Below are positions 9,192 to 19,118 of a stretch of DNA of 64,000 nucleotides, piece after piece (position 1 is the first letter of the stretch; each line of letters begins with the position of its first letter). The notes beneath the pieces were generated by a model. That model ran no database searches. It saw only the letters and a program-made list of their open reading frames with translations, and was not told where the DNA came from. This stretch comes from an uncultured Pelagibacteraceae bacterium (GTDB taxonomy: Bacteria; Pseudomonadota; Alphaproteobacteria; Pelagibacterales; Pelagibacteraceae): contig CACALX010000001.1 in NCBI GenBank assembly GCA_902533445.1, positions 1 through 64,000 on the forward strand. The letters are read 5' to 3'. The position numbers and the translations under genes were made by a program.

Positions 9192-10655
9192 CTAAAGCTT
9201 TTTCTTTAAAATCTCATTTACTAACTGAGGGTTAGCTTTTCCACCTGAAACTTTCATTACTTGTCCAACAAAGAATCCAAATAATTTAACTTTACCAGAT
9301 TTATATTCAGTAGCTTTATCTCTATTGTTATCAATAACTTTATCTATTAAAGCCTCTAAAGCTTTTGGATCGCTTTCTTGTTTTAATCCCTTTTCTTCAA
9401 CAATTTTTTTAGGATCCTTGTCCCCTTCCATCATTTGTTCAAATACAGTTTTTGCAATTTTTCCAGAAATTGTTCCATCCTTAATTAAATTAATTAATTT
9501 TGATAAATTACCAGCACTAATTGGGCTACCGGTTATTTCTAAATTTTTTTCATTAAGTGCAGCAAATAATTCACCTATAATCCAGTTGGTTGCTAATTTA
9601 ACGTCAGATTTTTTAACAACATCTTCAAAATAGTTTGAAGTTTCAATGTCTGAAACCATGATATTTGCTTCATATGGAGTTAATTTAAATTGATCTATAA
9701 ATCTTTTTTTCTTTTCATCGGGTAACTCTGGTATTTCTGATTGTAATTGATCGATAAATTCATCAGAAACTTCTAATGGTAATAAATCAGGATCTGGAAA
9801 ATATCTATAATCATGAGCATCTTCTTTTGACCTCATAGATCGTGTTTCATTTTTTTTGGTATCAAAAAGTCTTGTTTCTTGATCAACAGATTGTCCATCT
9901 TCAATTAAATCAACTTGTCTATTTGCTTCATATTCAATTGCCATTTGCATGAATTTAATAGAATTAACGTTTTTAATTTCACATCTAGTACCAAAATCTT
10001 TTGTACCTTTTTTTCTTACAGAAACATTAACATCTGCTCTCAAAGATCCTTCCTGCATGTTACCATCACAAGTTCCTAAATATCGCATTATTGATCTTAA
10101 TTTCTTAATATAAGCATTAACTTCCTCTGGTGATCTTAAATCAGGCTTGCTAACAATTTCCATTAAAGCAACTCCTGATCTATTTAAATCAACAAAAGTA
10201 TTTTTTGGATCTAAATCATGAATACTTTTGCCTGCATCTTGTTCTAAATGTAATCTTTCTATACCAACCTCTTTTTGACCTTCTGGCATATCTAAAATCA
10301 CTTTACCTTCACCAACTATTGGGTCTTTAAATTGAGAGATTTGGTATCCTTGTGGTAAATCAGCATAAAAATAATTTTTTCTATCGAATACTGATCTTTT
10401 GTTAATTTTAGCTTTTAATCCTATTCCAGTTTTAATTGCTTGCTTCACACAAAATTCGTTAATAACTGGAAGCATTCCAGGAAATGCTGCATCTACTAAA
10501 CTTACCTGTGTGTTTGGTTCAGCACCAAATTTAGTAGCTGACGTAGAAAATAACTTTGATTGAGAAAGTACTTGAGCGTGAACTTCTAAACCAATGACAA
10601 CTTCGTATTGATTGTCATTTCTATTAATTAAATATTCTGACTTTTCTTTACTCAC
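9192..10655 (-). CDS. gatB: Aspartyl/glutamyl-tRNA(Asn/Gln) amidotransferase subunit B
   Basis: The 487-residue kinase/tRNA-binding subunit of GatCAB phosphorylates misacylated Glu-tRNA(Gln) or Asp-tRNA(Asn) so that ammonia from GatA can amidate it. The N-terminal signature [12 protein letters not shown], the LPQGYQISQ and [14 protein letters not shown] motifs, the [18 protein letters not shown] motif and the C-terminal YqeY-like tRNA-binding domain are all present. It overlaps gatA by 4 bp (ATGA) and the order gatC-gatA-gatB is canonical. Its presence implies glutaminyl-tRNA is made indirectly. Confidence 0.97.
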   Translation of the reverse strand: MSKEKSEYLINRNDNQYEVVIGLEVHAQVLSQSKLFSTSATKFGAEPNTQVSLVDAAFPGMLPVINEFCVKQAIKTGIGLKAKINKRSVFDRKNYFYADLPQGYQISQFKDPIVGEGKVILDMPEGQKEVGIERLHLEQDAGKSIHDLDPKNTFVDLNRSGVALMEIVSKPDLRSPEEVNAYIKKLRSIMRYLGTCDGNMQEGSLRADVNVSVRKKGTKDFGTRCEIKNVNSIKFMQMAIEYEANRQVDLIEDGQSVDQETRLFDTKKNETRSMRSKEDAHDYRYFPDPDLLPLEVSDEFIDQLQSEIPELPDEKKKRFIDQFKLTPYEANIMVSDIETSNYFEDVVKKSDVKLATNWIIGELFAALNEKNLEITGSPISAGNLSKLINLIKDGTISGKIAKTVFEQMMEGDKDPKKIVEEKGLKQESDPKALEALIDKVIDNNRDKATEYKSGKVKLFGFFVGQVMKVSGGKANPQLVNEILKKKL

Positions 10656-12109
10656 TTAATCCACCAATCAGAAATTTTATTTTTAAAATTAATTTTTTCT
10701 TCCATTGCATAAGCAATGTTTAAGATATTTTGTTCATCAAATACTTTTCCAATAATTTGCAAACCTAAAGGATAACCTTTGCTGTCATGACCAGCTGGAA
10801 TAGAAATTCCTGGTAAACCCGCTAAATTTACAGGAACAGTAAAAATATCGTTTAAGTACATTGAAACTGGGTCATTTGTTTTTTCACCAATTTTAAAAGC
10901 AGAACTTGGCGTTGATGGGGTTAATATTGCATCTACTTTTTTGTACGCTTCGTCAAAATCATTTTTAATTAGTTTTCTAACTTTTTGAGCTTTCAAATAA
11001 TATGCATCGTAATAACCTGAAGATAAAACATATGTACCTATCATTATTCTTCTTTGAACTTCGGCTCCAAATCCCTCTGATCTAGTTTTTTCATACATAT
11101 CAATAAGGTTTTCTCCATCAGCTCTAAAGCCATATTTAACACCATCATATCTTGCAAGATTAGAAGATGCTTCAGCTGGTGCCACTATATAGTAAGTTGG
11201 TAAAGCATAATTTGTGTGTGGAAGAGAAATATCGATTATTTCTGCACCACAATCTTTAGCGTACTCAATACCTTTCTGCCAAAGATCATCAACTTCTTTT
11301 GGCATTCCATCAACTCTATATTCTTTTGGTATACCTATTTTTTTTCCTTTAATGTTTTTTGTTAATTCTTTGCTGTATTGGTTTCTTTTAAAATCAATAG
11401 AAGTTGAGTCTTTTTGATCGTATGAGCTAATTACCTCTTGCAACAAAGCACAGTCTTTAACATTTTGAGCCATTGGACCTGCTTGATCGAGGGAAGATGC
11501 AAATGCAACTATTCCGTATCTAGAACAACTACCATAAGTTGGTTTTAAACCTACTGTACCTGTAAATGACGCTGGTTGTCTGATAGATCCACCTGTATCT
11601 GTTCCAATTGTAATTGGAGTTAATTGTGCTGCTACAGCAGAAGATGAACCACCAGATGAACCACCTGGAACTAAATTTTTATCAATCGGATTTTGAACAT
11701 TTCCAAAAAAACTTGTTTCATTTGAAGATCCCATTGCAAATTCATCACAATTTAATTTACCTATAAGAATTGCTCCTTCATTCCAAATATTTTGAGTTAC
11801 AGTAGATTCGTAAGTAGGTTCAAAATTATTTAATATTTTGCTACCAGCTGTTGTTCTTAAATTAGCTGTACAAAATAAATCTTTAACAGCCATTGGAATT
11901 CCTGGTAATTTTAAATCTAAGTTTGGGTTGGCATCAAATTTTTTAGCTTTATCTAAAGCATTACTAAAATCTTCAGTAATATAAGTGTTTAATTCTTTTG
12001 ATTTTTCTGATCTATCAACAAAAGCTTTAGTAACTTCTGAAGAAGAAAGTTTTTTTTTTTTAATATTATTAACTAATTCAGAAAGTGTTTGCTTGGTAAT
12101 ATCAGACAT
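10652..12109 (-). CDS. gatA: Aspartyl/glutamyl-tRNA(Asn/Gln) amidotransferase subunit A
   Basis: The 485-residue amidase subunit hydrolyses glutamine and supplies ammonia to GatB. The amidase-signature catalytic triad is visible: lysine in AVKDLFC, the first serine in [14 protein letters not shown] and the second serine in [12 protein letters not shown]-terminal LPGISIPAG is conserved. The start overlaps the gatC stop by one base and the stop overlaps the gatB start by 4 bp, so the three subunits are probably translationally coupled. Confidence 0.97.
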   Translation of the reverse strand: MSDITKQTLSELVNNIKKKKLSSSEVTKAFVDRSEKSKELNTYITEDFSNALDKAKKFDANPNLDLKLPGIPMAVKDLFCTANLRTTAGSKILNNFEPTYESTVTQNIWNEGAILIGKLNCDEFAMGSSNETSFFGNVQNPIDKNLVPGGSSGGSSSAVAAQLTPITIGTDTGGSIRQPASFTGTVGLKPTYGSCSRYGIVAFASSLDQAGPMAQNVKDCALLQEVISSYDQKDSTSIDFKRNQYSKELTKNIKGKKIGIPKEYRVDGMPKEVDDLWQKGIEYAKDCGAEIIDISLPHTNYALPTYYIVAPAEASSNLARYDGVKYGFRADGENLIDMYEKTRSEGFGAEVQRRIMIGTYVLSSGYYDAYYLKAQKVRKLIKNDFDEAYKKVDAILTPSTPSSAFKIGEKTNDPVSMYLNDIFTVPVNLAGLPGISIPAGHDSKGYPLGLQIIGKVFDEQNILNIAYAMEEKINFKNKISDWWIK

Positions 12110-12396
12110 TATTCTATAACTTTTGGTACAACAAAATAATCTTCATTATCTTTTGGAGAATTTTTTATTATTTGTTCCCTTAAATTTTTACTTTTAACTT
12201 CATCAGGTCTTAATTTTAAAGTCGTTTCAGCCACGGATGTAAGTGGTTCAAGGTTTTCAGTTTTAAGTTCATTGAGTTTCTCAATGAAATCAAAAATTGA
12301 GTTCAAATCACTAGCAAGTTTTTCAGCTTTTTTCTCATCTACTGAAATTCTTGATAATTTAGATATATGCTTTATGGTTTTAAGATCGATGCTCAT
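12109..12396 (-). CDS. gatC: Aspartyl/glutamyl-tRNA(Asn/Gln) amidotransferase subunit C
   Basis: This small subunit (95 residues from the chosen start) stabilises GatA. The family begins with a residue pattern like MSIDLKTIKHISKLSRI, so the ATG at 12396 is chosen over an ATG 10 codons upstream that would add a hydrophobic, non-homologous MIVCVIFKYH. The C-terminal LRPDEV segment is conserved. It is the first gene of a minus-strand operon continuing through gatA, gatB, a methyltransferase, trhO, MATE and the nuclease. The 50-bp gap to divergent ruvX must hold the promoters of both. Confidence 0.93.
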   Translation of the reverse strand: MSIDLKTIKHISKLSRISVDEKKAEKLASDLNSIFDFIEKLNELKTENLEPLTSVAETTLKLRPDEVKSKNLREQIIKNSPKDNEDYFVVPKVIE

Positions 12397-12446
12397 ATGA
12401 TATTTAAATATGACGCAAACTATCACTATAGTTTAAAATATACAAC

Positions 12447-12902
12447 ATGATCACAATAGAAGAATTTAAAAAAAAACAGTCAGAAAAATGTCGTTTGATA
12501 GGTTTGGATCTTGGCTCAAAAAGAATTGGTGTATCAATTTGTGACGAAAAGCAATTAATTGCTACCCCTTATAAAACTATACATAAATCAAAAAATAAAG
12601 AATTAATTGAAGAGTTAAAAAACATTATTCAAGATAATGATATAAAGGCAATTATCATTGGTTACCCTTTAAATATGGATGGATCTGCAGGCTCTTCAGC
12701 ACAGTCAGTCAATGATGTATCTAAAAATATAGATAAAGAGATAGATGTTGATGTTTGTCTCTGGGATGAGAGATTGTCAACAGTTGGGGCTTTTAATTTA
12801 TCAAGCCAATTAGATTTTAATGTATCTAAAAGAGAAAAGAATATAGATCAGAACGCAGCAGCTTTTATTTTACAGGGAGCCATAGACTATCTAAATAATT
12901 AA
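12447..12902 (+). CDS. ruvX: YqgF/RuvX-type Holliday junction resolvase-like nuclease
   Basis: The 151-residue RNase H-like protein has LIGLDLGSKRIGVSICD, which carries the first catalytic Asp, then IIIGYPLNMDGSAG, WDERLSTV and a final DQNAAAFILQGAIDYL with the last acidic residue. The family acts in 16S rRNA 3'-end maturation and possibly recombination; in E. coli it is essential for pre-16S processing. It is divergent from gatC and directly upstream of pyrB, whose ATG lies 42 bp after its stop. Confidence 0.94.
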   Translation: MITIEEFKKKQSEKCRLIGLDLGSKRIGVSICDEKQLIATPYKTIHKSKNKELIEELKNIIQDNDIKAIIIGYPLNMDGSAGSSAQSVNDVSKNIDKEIDVDVCLWDERLSTVGAFNLSSQLDFNVSKREKNIDQNAAAFILQGAIDYLNN

Positions 12903-12944
12903 TCCTTGCCATTCAACGGCTTTATAGTTATAGAGTTAATTTTA

Positions 12945-13883
12945 ATGGCAAAAAACATCAAAGCTATTAAAATTTCTCAAAAACATTTGTTAGGTATCCA
13001 AGATCTGTCTGTAAGTGATATTAACTACATTTTAGATGAATCTGAAACTTTCATTAAATTAAATCAAAGTAAGAACAAGAAAATTGATGTTCTAAGAGGT
13101 AAAACTCAAATTAATCTATTTTTTGAACCATCAACAAGAACTCAAAGTTCATTTGAGTTAGCTGGAAAAAGACTTGGTGCTGATGTGATGTCAATGAATA
13201 TGAATAATTCAGCAATTAAAAAAGGTGAAACTTTAATTGATACAGCAATGACTCTAAATGCGATGCATCCTGATATTATTGTAATAAGACATCAAGATTC
13301 TGGAGCATGTAATTTATTATCTCAGAAAGTTAATTGTGTAGTATTAAATGCAGGTGATGGAAGGCGTGAGCACCCTACTCAAGCATTACTTGACGCTTTA
13401 ACAATAAGAAATAGAAAGAAAAAAATTGAAGGATTAAAAATTGCTATATGTGGAGATATTCTTCACTCCAGGGTCGCAAGATCAAATATTTATTTATTAA
13501 CTATGCTTGGTGCTGAAGTAAATATTGTTGCTCCAACAAATTTAATGCCAAAGGAAATCGAAAAATTTGGTGTTAATACTTTTACTGATATGAAAAAAGG
13601 ATTGAAAGATTGTGACATTGTAATGATGCTAAGATTGCAAAATGAGAGAATGACAAGCTCTTATTTATCGTCAAATAGAGAATATTATGAATATTATGGT
13701 TTAACACCTGATAAATTGGATCATGCAAAACCTGATGCACTAATAATGCATCCTGGCCCAATGAACAGAGGTATCGAAATAGATACTAGATTAGCAGATG
13801 ATATAAATAAAAGTGTAATCAAAGAACAAGTTGAACTAGGAGTTGCTGTTAGGATGGCTTGTTTAAAAATATTTTGTGAATAA
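12945..13883 (+). CDS. pyrB: Aspartate carbamoyltransferase catalytic subunit
   Basis: The protein condenses carbamoyl phosphate and aspartate to carbamoyl-aspartate in pyrimidine synthesis. From the chosen ATG (12945) it has 312 residues, the family length; an upstream TTG at 12906 would add 13 unrelated residues. The carbamoyl-phosphate motif [12 protein letters not shown], the [11 protein letters not shown] helix, the [10 protein letters not shown] segment and the HPGPMNRG motif are intact. It abuts a degenerate dihydroorotase gene (stop TAA then ATG), the arrangement known for class A ATCase dodecamers in which an inactive DHOase-like chain is structural. Confidence 0.95.
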   Translation: MAKNIKAIKISQKHLLGIQDLSVSDINYILDESETFIKLNQSKNKKIDVLRGKTQINLFFEPSTRTQSSFELAGKRLGADVMSMNMNNSAIKKGETLIDTAMTLNAMHPDIIVIRHQDSGACNLLSQKVNCVVLNAGDGRREHPTQALLDALTIRNRKKKIEGLKIAICGDILHSRVARSNIYLLTMLGAEVNIVAPTNLMPKEIEKFGVNTFTDMKKGLKDCDIVMMLRLQNERMTSSYLSSNREYYEYYGLTPDKLDHAKPDALIMHPGPMNRGIEIDTRLADDINKSVIKEQVELGVAVRMACLKIFCE

Positions 13884-15170
13884 ATGAAAAAACAATATTT
13901 TATTAACGCAAATATAATTGATCCTCAAAATTCAATAAATGAAAATGGAGGATTAATTGTTAATGAAGTAGGTAAAATTGAAGCAATAGGAAAAAAAGTA
14001 AATACAAATAATTTACCATCCAGAGAAAAGCCTATTGATTTAAAAGGAAAATATATATTCCCTGGTTTAGTCGATATGAGAGTTTTTGTTGGAGAACCTG
14101 GTTATGAGTATAAAGAAAATTTCAGAACTTTGAGTAATGCAGCTTTATCTGGAGGAGTAACATCTGTAGTAACAATGCCTAATACAGATCCTGTAATTGA
14201 CAATGTTTCAATTGTAGATTTTTTAAAACGAAGAGGACGAGATAAATCTAAGATTAATATATTTCCATGCGCATCTCTTACACAAAATGTAGAGGGAACT
14301 AATATGACAGAGTTTGGATTATTAGCTAATAAAGGGATTGTAGCTTTTACAGATGGTGTAAAAACAATTCAAAATACTAGATTAATGTCAAGAATAATGA
14401 ATTCAGCAAAAGATTTGGGATGTCTTATAATGCAACATGCTGAGGATTATGAGTTAGCAAAAAACGGTATGATTAACTCAGGTATAATTGCTACCAAACT
14501 CGGATTATCTAGTATACCAGATGTAGCTGAGAGAATAATAATTGAAAGAGATTTGACATTATTAGAAAAAGTAAAGTGTCGATATCATATATCTCAACTA
14601 TCATCAGGAAAATCAGTAGAAATTATTAAGGAAAGAAAAAATGATATTAAATTTACTTGTGGAGTTTCAATAAATAATCTTTCGTTAAATGAAAATGATA
14701 TCGGAGATTTTAAAACATTTTTAAAATTATCCCCACCATTGAGAAAAGAAGAAGACAGATTAGCGTTAGTTCAAGGAATTAAAGATAAAACAATTGATGT
14801 GATTGTTTCTGATCATAAACCAGAAGATGAAGAATCAAAAAGATTGACATTTTCTCAAGCTGCAACTGGTGCTTCTGGTATTGAAACTTTATTGTCTTTA
14901 AGTTTAGAACTATTTCATAATGGATCTGTAAAACTTGAAACAATAATTCAAGCACTAACATCTAATCCAGCAAAAATTTTAAATATCAATAAAGGAAATC
15001 TTTCAATTGGTAATGATGCTGACTTTTGTATAGTTGATATAAATAAACCTTGGATTGTAAAAAAAGAAAATTTAATTTCAAAGTCTAAAAATACGTCTAT
15101 TGAAGACAAAAAACTTCAAGGAAAAGTAACCAATACATTTGTAAAAGGTAAAGAATTATTTAAGATATAA
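13884..15170 (+). CDS. Dihydroorotase-like protein, probably non-catalytic (PyrC'/PyrX type)
   Basis: The 428-residue amidohydrolase-fold protein is related to class I dihydroorotases. Active enzymes have the metal-binding motif D-x-H-x-H after PGL(V/I); here residues 64-69 read DMRVFV, so both histidines are replaced by Arg66 and Phe68. QHAED and the late SDHKPEDEE motif remain recognisable, but the histidine expected after DHxP is missing. This pattern matches pseudo-dihydroorotases encoded next to pyrB that assemble with and support aspartate carbamoyltransferase. It starts directly after the pyrB stop. An active DHOase should be encoded elsewhere in the genome. Homology is certain; lack of catalysis is inferred from the missing ligands. 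Confidence 0.9.
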   Translation: MKKQYFINANIIDPQNSINENGGLIVNEVGKIEAIGKKVNTNNLPSREKPIDLKGKYIFPGLVDMRVFVGEPGYEYKENFRTLSNAALSGGVTSVVTMPNTDPVIDNVSIVDFLKRRGRDKSKINIFPCASLTQNVEGTNMTEFGLLANKGIVAFTDGVKTIQNTRLMSRIMNSAKDLGCLIMQHAEDYELAKNGMINSGIIATKLGLSSIPDVAERIIIERDLTLLEKVKCRYHISQLSSGKSVEIIKERKNDIKFTCGVSINNLSLNENDIGDFKTFLKLSPPLRKEEDRLALVQGIKDKTIDVIVSDHKPEDEESKRLTFSQAATGASGIETLLSLSLELFHNGSVKLETIIQALTSNPAKILNINKGNLSIGNDADFCIVDINKPWIVKKENLISKSKNTSIEDKKLQGKVTNTFVKGKELFKI

Positions 15171-15172
15171 AA

Positions 15173-15751
15173 ATGGAATTATTAACAATAGGTATTGTCT
15201 CATACCTAATGGGTTCTATCCCTTTTGGGTTAATATTAACTAAAATTTTTTTAAAAAAAGATATTAGAGAAATTGGATCAGGTAATATTGGTGCAACAAA
15301 TGCGCTAAGAACAGGAAATAAATTTATTGGTTATTCAACTTTAATACTTGATATAGTCAAAGCAGTTATTCCAGTTTTATATGTAAAAGTAAATTTTCCT
15401 GATCTGATTTATGTATCAGCTTTATGTGTTTTTTTAGGTCATGTTTTACCAGTTTGGTTAAAGTTTAAAGGTGGTAAGGGAGTGGCTACTTATGTTGGTA
15501 TATTATGTAGTATAAACATATTGTTTGGAATAGTTTTTGGTATTTGTTGGCTTGTAACTTTTTTTATTTCTAAATTTTCATCATTAGCATCACTGATTGG
15601 ATCATTCTCAGTTCCTATTTATTTATTACTTTTTGATGCTGCTGGAAATAAAATATTTTTTGGAATAATGTTTATTTTAATATTTTATACTCATAGAGAA
15701 AATATTAAACGACTGATAAATAAAGAGGAAAACAAGACTAAAATTTATTAA
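15173..15751 (+). CDS. plsY: Acyl-phosphate:glycerol-3-phosphate acyltransferase
   Basis: The 192-residue inner-membrane enzyme transfers an acyl group from acyl-phosphate to glycerol-3-phosphate, starting phospholipid synthesis. The three PlsY motifs are visible: YLMGSIPFGLI with REIGSGNIGATNALR, then LKFKGGKGVATYVG, then FYTHRENIKRL near the C-terminus. About five membrane segments are apparent. It begins 2 bp after the pyrC-like stop, so it is probably co-transcribed, with topA 37 bp downstream. Confidence 0.95.
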   Translation: MELLTIGIVSYLMGSIPFGLILTKIFLKKDIREIGSGNIGATNALRTGNKFIGYSTLILDIVKAVIPVLYVKVNFPDLIYVSALCVFLGHVLPVWLKFKGGKGVATYVGILCSINILFGIVFGICWLVTFFISKFSSLASLIGSFSVPIYLLLFDAAGNKIFFGIMFILIFYTHRENIKRLINKEENKTKIY

Positions 15752-15788
15752 TTTGACTATCAAACACTTTTAAGTAGTTTGTTAAATT

Positions 15789-18365
15789 ATGAATCTAGTC
15801 ATAGTTGAAAGTCCTGCAAAAGCTAAAACCATCAACAAATATCTTGGTGATAATTATACTGTTTTAGCTAGTTATGGTCACATAAGAGATTTACCATCGA
15901 AAAATGGATCGGTTGATCCTGATCATAATTTTAAAATGGAATGGGAAGTTGATAGTTTTTCAAAAAAATATTTAAAAGAAATAACTGATGTTGCAAAAGA
16001 ATCCTCTAAAATAATACTAGCTACTGATCCTGACCGTGAAGGAGAAGCTATAGCATGGCATGTTAAAGAATATCTTGATGAAAAAAAACTTCTAAAAGAT
16101 AAAGAAATTGAAAGGGTTGTTTTTAATGAGATAACCAAAAAAGCTGTAATTCATGGCATTGAAAATCCACGACAAATCGAACCATTGTTGGTGGATGCCT
16201 ACATGGCAAGAAGAGCTCTTGATTACTTGGTTGGTTTTAATATTTCTCCAATACTTTGGACTAAACTACCTGGGTCAAAATCAGCTGGAAGAGTTCAGTC
16301 TGTAGCTTTAAAATTAATCACTGAAAGAGAACATGAAATAGAATTATTTAATCCAGAAGAATTTTGGACACTTACTCTTAAATTTGGAGATGATAATAAA
16401 AACACTATTACTGCAAGCATCTCTCAATTAAATGGAGATAAAATAGAAAAATTTACTTTCAGAGATAAAAGTAGCATTGAAAAAGCAATCAAAAAAATAA
16501 AAGAGAAAAAATTTCAAATAACAGATATTTCTTCGAAGGTTGTAAAAAGAAACCCATCAGGTCCATTTACAACTTCTACACTTCAACAAGTAGCATCTAG
16601 TAGGTTGGGTTTTGGAGCTTCAAGAACAATGCAAATTGCACAAAAATTATATCAAGGTGTTGAGATTGATGGAGATACTGTTGGATTAATTACTTATATG
16701 AGAACTGATGGAACTAACTTATCAGCTGATGCAGTAAATGATTTTAGAAATTTTATTAATAATGAGTACGGTAATGAATATTTGCCTGCTTCTGCAAATA
16801 ATTATTCTGGTAAAAAAGCCAAGAATGCACAAGAAGCTCATGAAGCTATTAGGCCAACAGATATAAATAGAGCACCCAACACTTTAAAAAAATATTTAAG
16901 CAGTGATCAACAAAAACTATACAATTTAATTTGGTCCAGAGCTTTGTCCTCACAGATGGAAGTTGCCCAATTTGACAGAAACACCATAACAATAGAGTCG
17001 GAAGATAATCAAACAATATGTAAGGCAAGTGGCTCTGTACTAAAATTTGATGGTTTTTTAAAAGTTTACTCAAATACAATTAAAGATGATGATGAAGAAA
17101 TTTTACCAGAAATGTCAAAAGGGCCGATTAATATTGAAGCATTAATTGATGAACAACATTTTACACAGCCACCTCCAAGATATTCTGAAGCAAGTTTAGT
17201 AAAAAAATTAGAAGAACTGGGAATTGGTAGACCTTCTACTTATGCAAGTATAATTTCAACTATAGCTAATCGAGGTTACGCAGAAATAGTAAATAAAAGG
17301 TTTTTTCCAACAGATCGTGGCAAACTTATCTCTGCTTTTTTAGAAAAGTTATTTTCTAAATATGTTGATTATAACTTTACAGCAGGTTTAGAAGATCAAT
17401 TAGATGAAATTACAACTGGTAAAGAAAGTTGGATAAAAGTTTTAGAAATGTTTTGGAAAGATTTTAACAATAATGTTTCTGAGGTTAAGGAGAAAAGAAC
17501 AAGAGAAGTGTTAGATCTGTTAAATGAAAGTTTAGGAGCCCTAATTTTTGATACTGATAAAGATGGAAATATTGTTCGAAAGTGTCAGCTATGTGATACA
17601 GGTTCACTAAGTCTTAAAAATAGTTTTAGAGGTGGAGCTTTTATAGGATGTTCAAATTATCCAGAGTGTAAATTCACTAGACCCTTGTCTAAGGCAAAAG
17701 CAGCAGCTCAATCACAGTTAGCTGAACCTAAATTTTTAGGAAAACATGAAAATGGTAATGATATATATCTGAAAAATGGAAGATTTGGCCCCTATCTGCA
17801 ATATGAAAAACTTAAGGAAGAAGAATTAGTAGAGACAAAAACTAAAAAAAAGAAAAAAACAAAATCTAAACCAAATGTTAATGAATTAATTAAAAATGTT
17901 TCTATCCCAAAGGGTTTAGAGTTAGAAAGTATAGACTTAGAAAAAGCTCAGTTTTTATGTTCTCTGCCAAAATCAATTGGTGTTAACCCTGACAATCAAA
18001 AAGAAATCATTTTAAATACTGGAAGATTTGGTCCTTATCTAAAGTGTGAAAATAAATCTGCTAGAATAGAAAATGTTGATGAAATTTTCTCTATAGGATT
18101 AAATCGAGCAATTACTCTTATTGCTGAAGCAAAACCAGGTAGAATGTCTTCCTCAATTATTAAAGATTTAGGAGAACACCCAGAAGATAAAAAACCAGTT
18201 AGAGTTATGAAGGGACAATATGGTCCTTATATTAAATATAAATCTTTAAATGCAACAATTCCTGAAGAAAAAGATCCAACAGAGCTTACAATGGAAGAGG
18301 CTCTAATCTTAATTGAAAAAAGAAGAGAATACGACAAAAACAAAAAAGGTAAAAATAAAAAATAA
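15789..18365 (+). CDS. topA: DNA topoisomerase I
   Basis: The 858-residue type IA topoisomerase relaxes negative supercoils. The N-terminal TOPRIM domain has VIVESPAKAKTI and the acidic LATDPDREGEAIAWH motif. The active-site tyrosine is Tyr303 in LITYMRTDGTN. A C4 zinc ribbon (CQLC...CSNYPEC, about residues 598-624) is followed by three topoisomerase C-terminal repeats containing GRFGPYL, GRFGPYL and GQYGPYI. The C-terminus is lysine-rich, a common feature of alphaproteobacterial TopA. The start follows a short AT-rich leader after plsY. Confidence 0.97.
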   Translation: MNLVIVESPAKAKTINKYLGDNYTVLASYGHIRDLPSKNGSVDPDHNFKMEWEVDSFSKKYLKEITDVAKESSKIILATDPDREGEAIAWHVKEYLDEKKLLKDKEIERVVFNEITKKAVIHGIENPRQIEPLLVDAYMARRALDYLVGFNISPILWTKLPGSKSAGRVQSVALKLITEREHEIELFNPEEFWTLTLKFGDDNKNTITASISQLNGDKIEKFTFRDKSSIEKAIKKIKEKKFQITDISSKVVKRNPSGPFTTSTLQQVASSRLGFGASRTMQIAQKLYQGVEIDGDTVGLITYMRTDGTNLSADAVNDFRNFINNEYGNEYLPASANNYSGKKAKNAQEAHEAIRPTDINRAPNTLKKYLSSDQQKLYNLIWSRALSSQMEVAQFDRNTITIESEDNQTICKASGSVLKFDGFLKVYSNTIKDDDEEILPEMSKGPINIEALIDEQHFTQPPPRYSEASLVKKLEELGIGRPSTYASIISTIANRGYAEIVNKRFFPTDRGKLISAFLEKLFSKYVDYNFTAGLEDQLDEITTGKESWIKVLEMFWKDFNNNVSEVKEKRTREVLDLLNESLGALIFDTDKDGNIVRKCQLCDTGSLSLKNSFRGGAFIGCSNYPECKFTRPLSKAKAAAQSQLAEPKFLGKHENGNDIYLKNGRFGPYLQYEKLKEEELVETKTKKKKKTKSKPNVNELIKNVSIPKGLELESIDLEKAQFLCSLPKSIGVNPDNQKEIILNTGRFGPYLKCENKSARIENVDEIFSIGLNRAITLIAEAKPGRMSSSIIKDLGEHPEDKKPVRVMKGQYGPYIKYKSLNATIPEEKDPTELTMEEALILIEKRREYDKNKKGKNKK

Positions 18366-18366
18366 A

Positions 18367-18649
18367 ATGAAAAAACTATTTTTAATTTTTATAGTTTTTT
18401 TTTAACATTAGCATTTCATTAGCATAAGAAAATAAATGTAAAGAATTTAAAAAATTTTCTAAGGAATACATAGAATGTAATGCAAAAAAATTAAAAGAAG
18501 CAAGTTCAAAGAATGCTAAAGAATTAAAGGATGGAACGTCCAAAAAAACACAAGAATTAAAAGAAGGAACTTCTAAAAAAGCTAAAGAACTGAAAGAAAA
18601 TCTTGTAGAAATTGGAGATAAGGTTAAAAATAAGATTAAAAAAAAGTAA
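18367..18649 (+). pseudogene. Broken small secreted protein with 11-residue amphipathic repeats
   Basis: An ATG at 18367, just after topA, begins a signal-peptide-like MKKLFLIFIVFF that ends in a poly-T tract at a stop. Removing one T would restore NISISLA, a plausible signal-peptide end, then one in-frame TAA (at 18425-18427), and then an open frame of 71 codons from 18437 to 18649. That frame encodes CKEFKKFSKEYIECNAKKLKE followed by near-repeats of (A/S)KELK(D/E)GTSKK, an apolipoprotein-like lysine/glutamate helix. Two lesions (a frameshift and a stop) separate the signal and the repeat region, so this looks like a recent pseudogene, or sequencing error in the homopolymer plus one true stop. 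Function is unknown. Confidence 0.7.
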
Positions 18650-18655
18650 TAGTTA

Positions 18656-19117
18656 ATGAGTTTTAATAAAAAAATAGAAGAATTAAAAATTATACTTCCA
18701 GAGGCGAAGCCTCCTGTTGGATCTTATGTGGCAACAAAAAAGTCAGGAAATTTACTTTTTATTTCTGGTCAAATTTCGATTGATGAAAATGGAGAATTAA
18801 TTAAGGGAAAAGTTGGAAAAGATTTAAGCACAGAACAAGGTTATGAAGCTGCAAAAAGATGTGGATTAAGTTTAGTTGCACAAGCAAAGGATGCTTGTGA
18901 TGGAGATCTATCTAAAATAAAGTCATGTATCAAATTAACTGGATTTGTTAATTCAACAAATGACTTTACTGAACAACCAAAAGTAATTAATGGAGCTTCA
19001 GATTTAATTGCATCGATATTTGGAGATGCTGGTATACATACAAGAGCTGCGGTAAGTACTAATAGTTTACCATTAGGAGTTTCTGTGGAAGTTGATGCTA
19101 TATTTGAGCTAAACTAA
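18656..19117 (+). CDS. RidA/YjgF-family protein
   Basis: The 153-residue protein belongs to the Rid superfamily, trimeric proteins that hydrolyse reactive enamine/imine intermediates or have related roles. The family core is visible in GNLLFISGQISID, YEAAKRCGLSLVAQAKDA and the C-terminal HTRAAVSTNSLPLGVSVEVDAIFEL. The C-terminal arginine (in HTRAAV) is near the position of the deaminase Arg of RidA, but this longer subgroup (YjgF-like with a SVATKKSGNL-type N-terminus) is not clearly the archetypal RidA, so I give no symbol. It is convergent with ugd, one base apart. Confidence 0.9.
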   Translation: MSFNKKIEELKIILPEAKPPVGSYVATKKSGNLLFISGQISIDENGELIKGKVGKDLSTEQGYEAAKRCGLSLVAQAKDACDGDLSKIKSCIKLTGFVNSTNDFTEQPKVINGASDLIASIFGDAGIHTRAAVSTNSLPLGVSVEVDAIFELN

Positions 19118-19118
19118 A

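Noticed and set aside
12906-12944. TTG start for pyrB at 12906
   Set aside because: The extra 13 residues are not family-like; the ATG at 12945 gives the usual length and N-terminus.
13884-15170. Active dihydroorotase (pyrC)
   Set aside because: Both histidines of the HxH zinc motif are replaced by Arg and Phe, so a catalytic label would mislead.
15755-15785. Terminator between plsY and topA (imperfect CAAAC/GTTTG hairpin)
   Set aside because: The stem is short and bulged with no T-run; it may be chance in AT-rich DNA.
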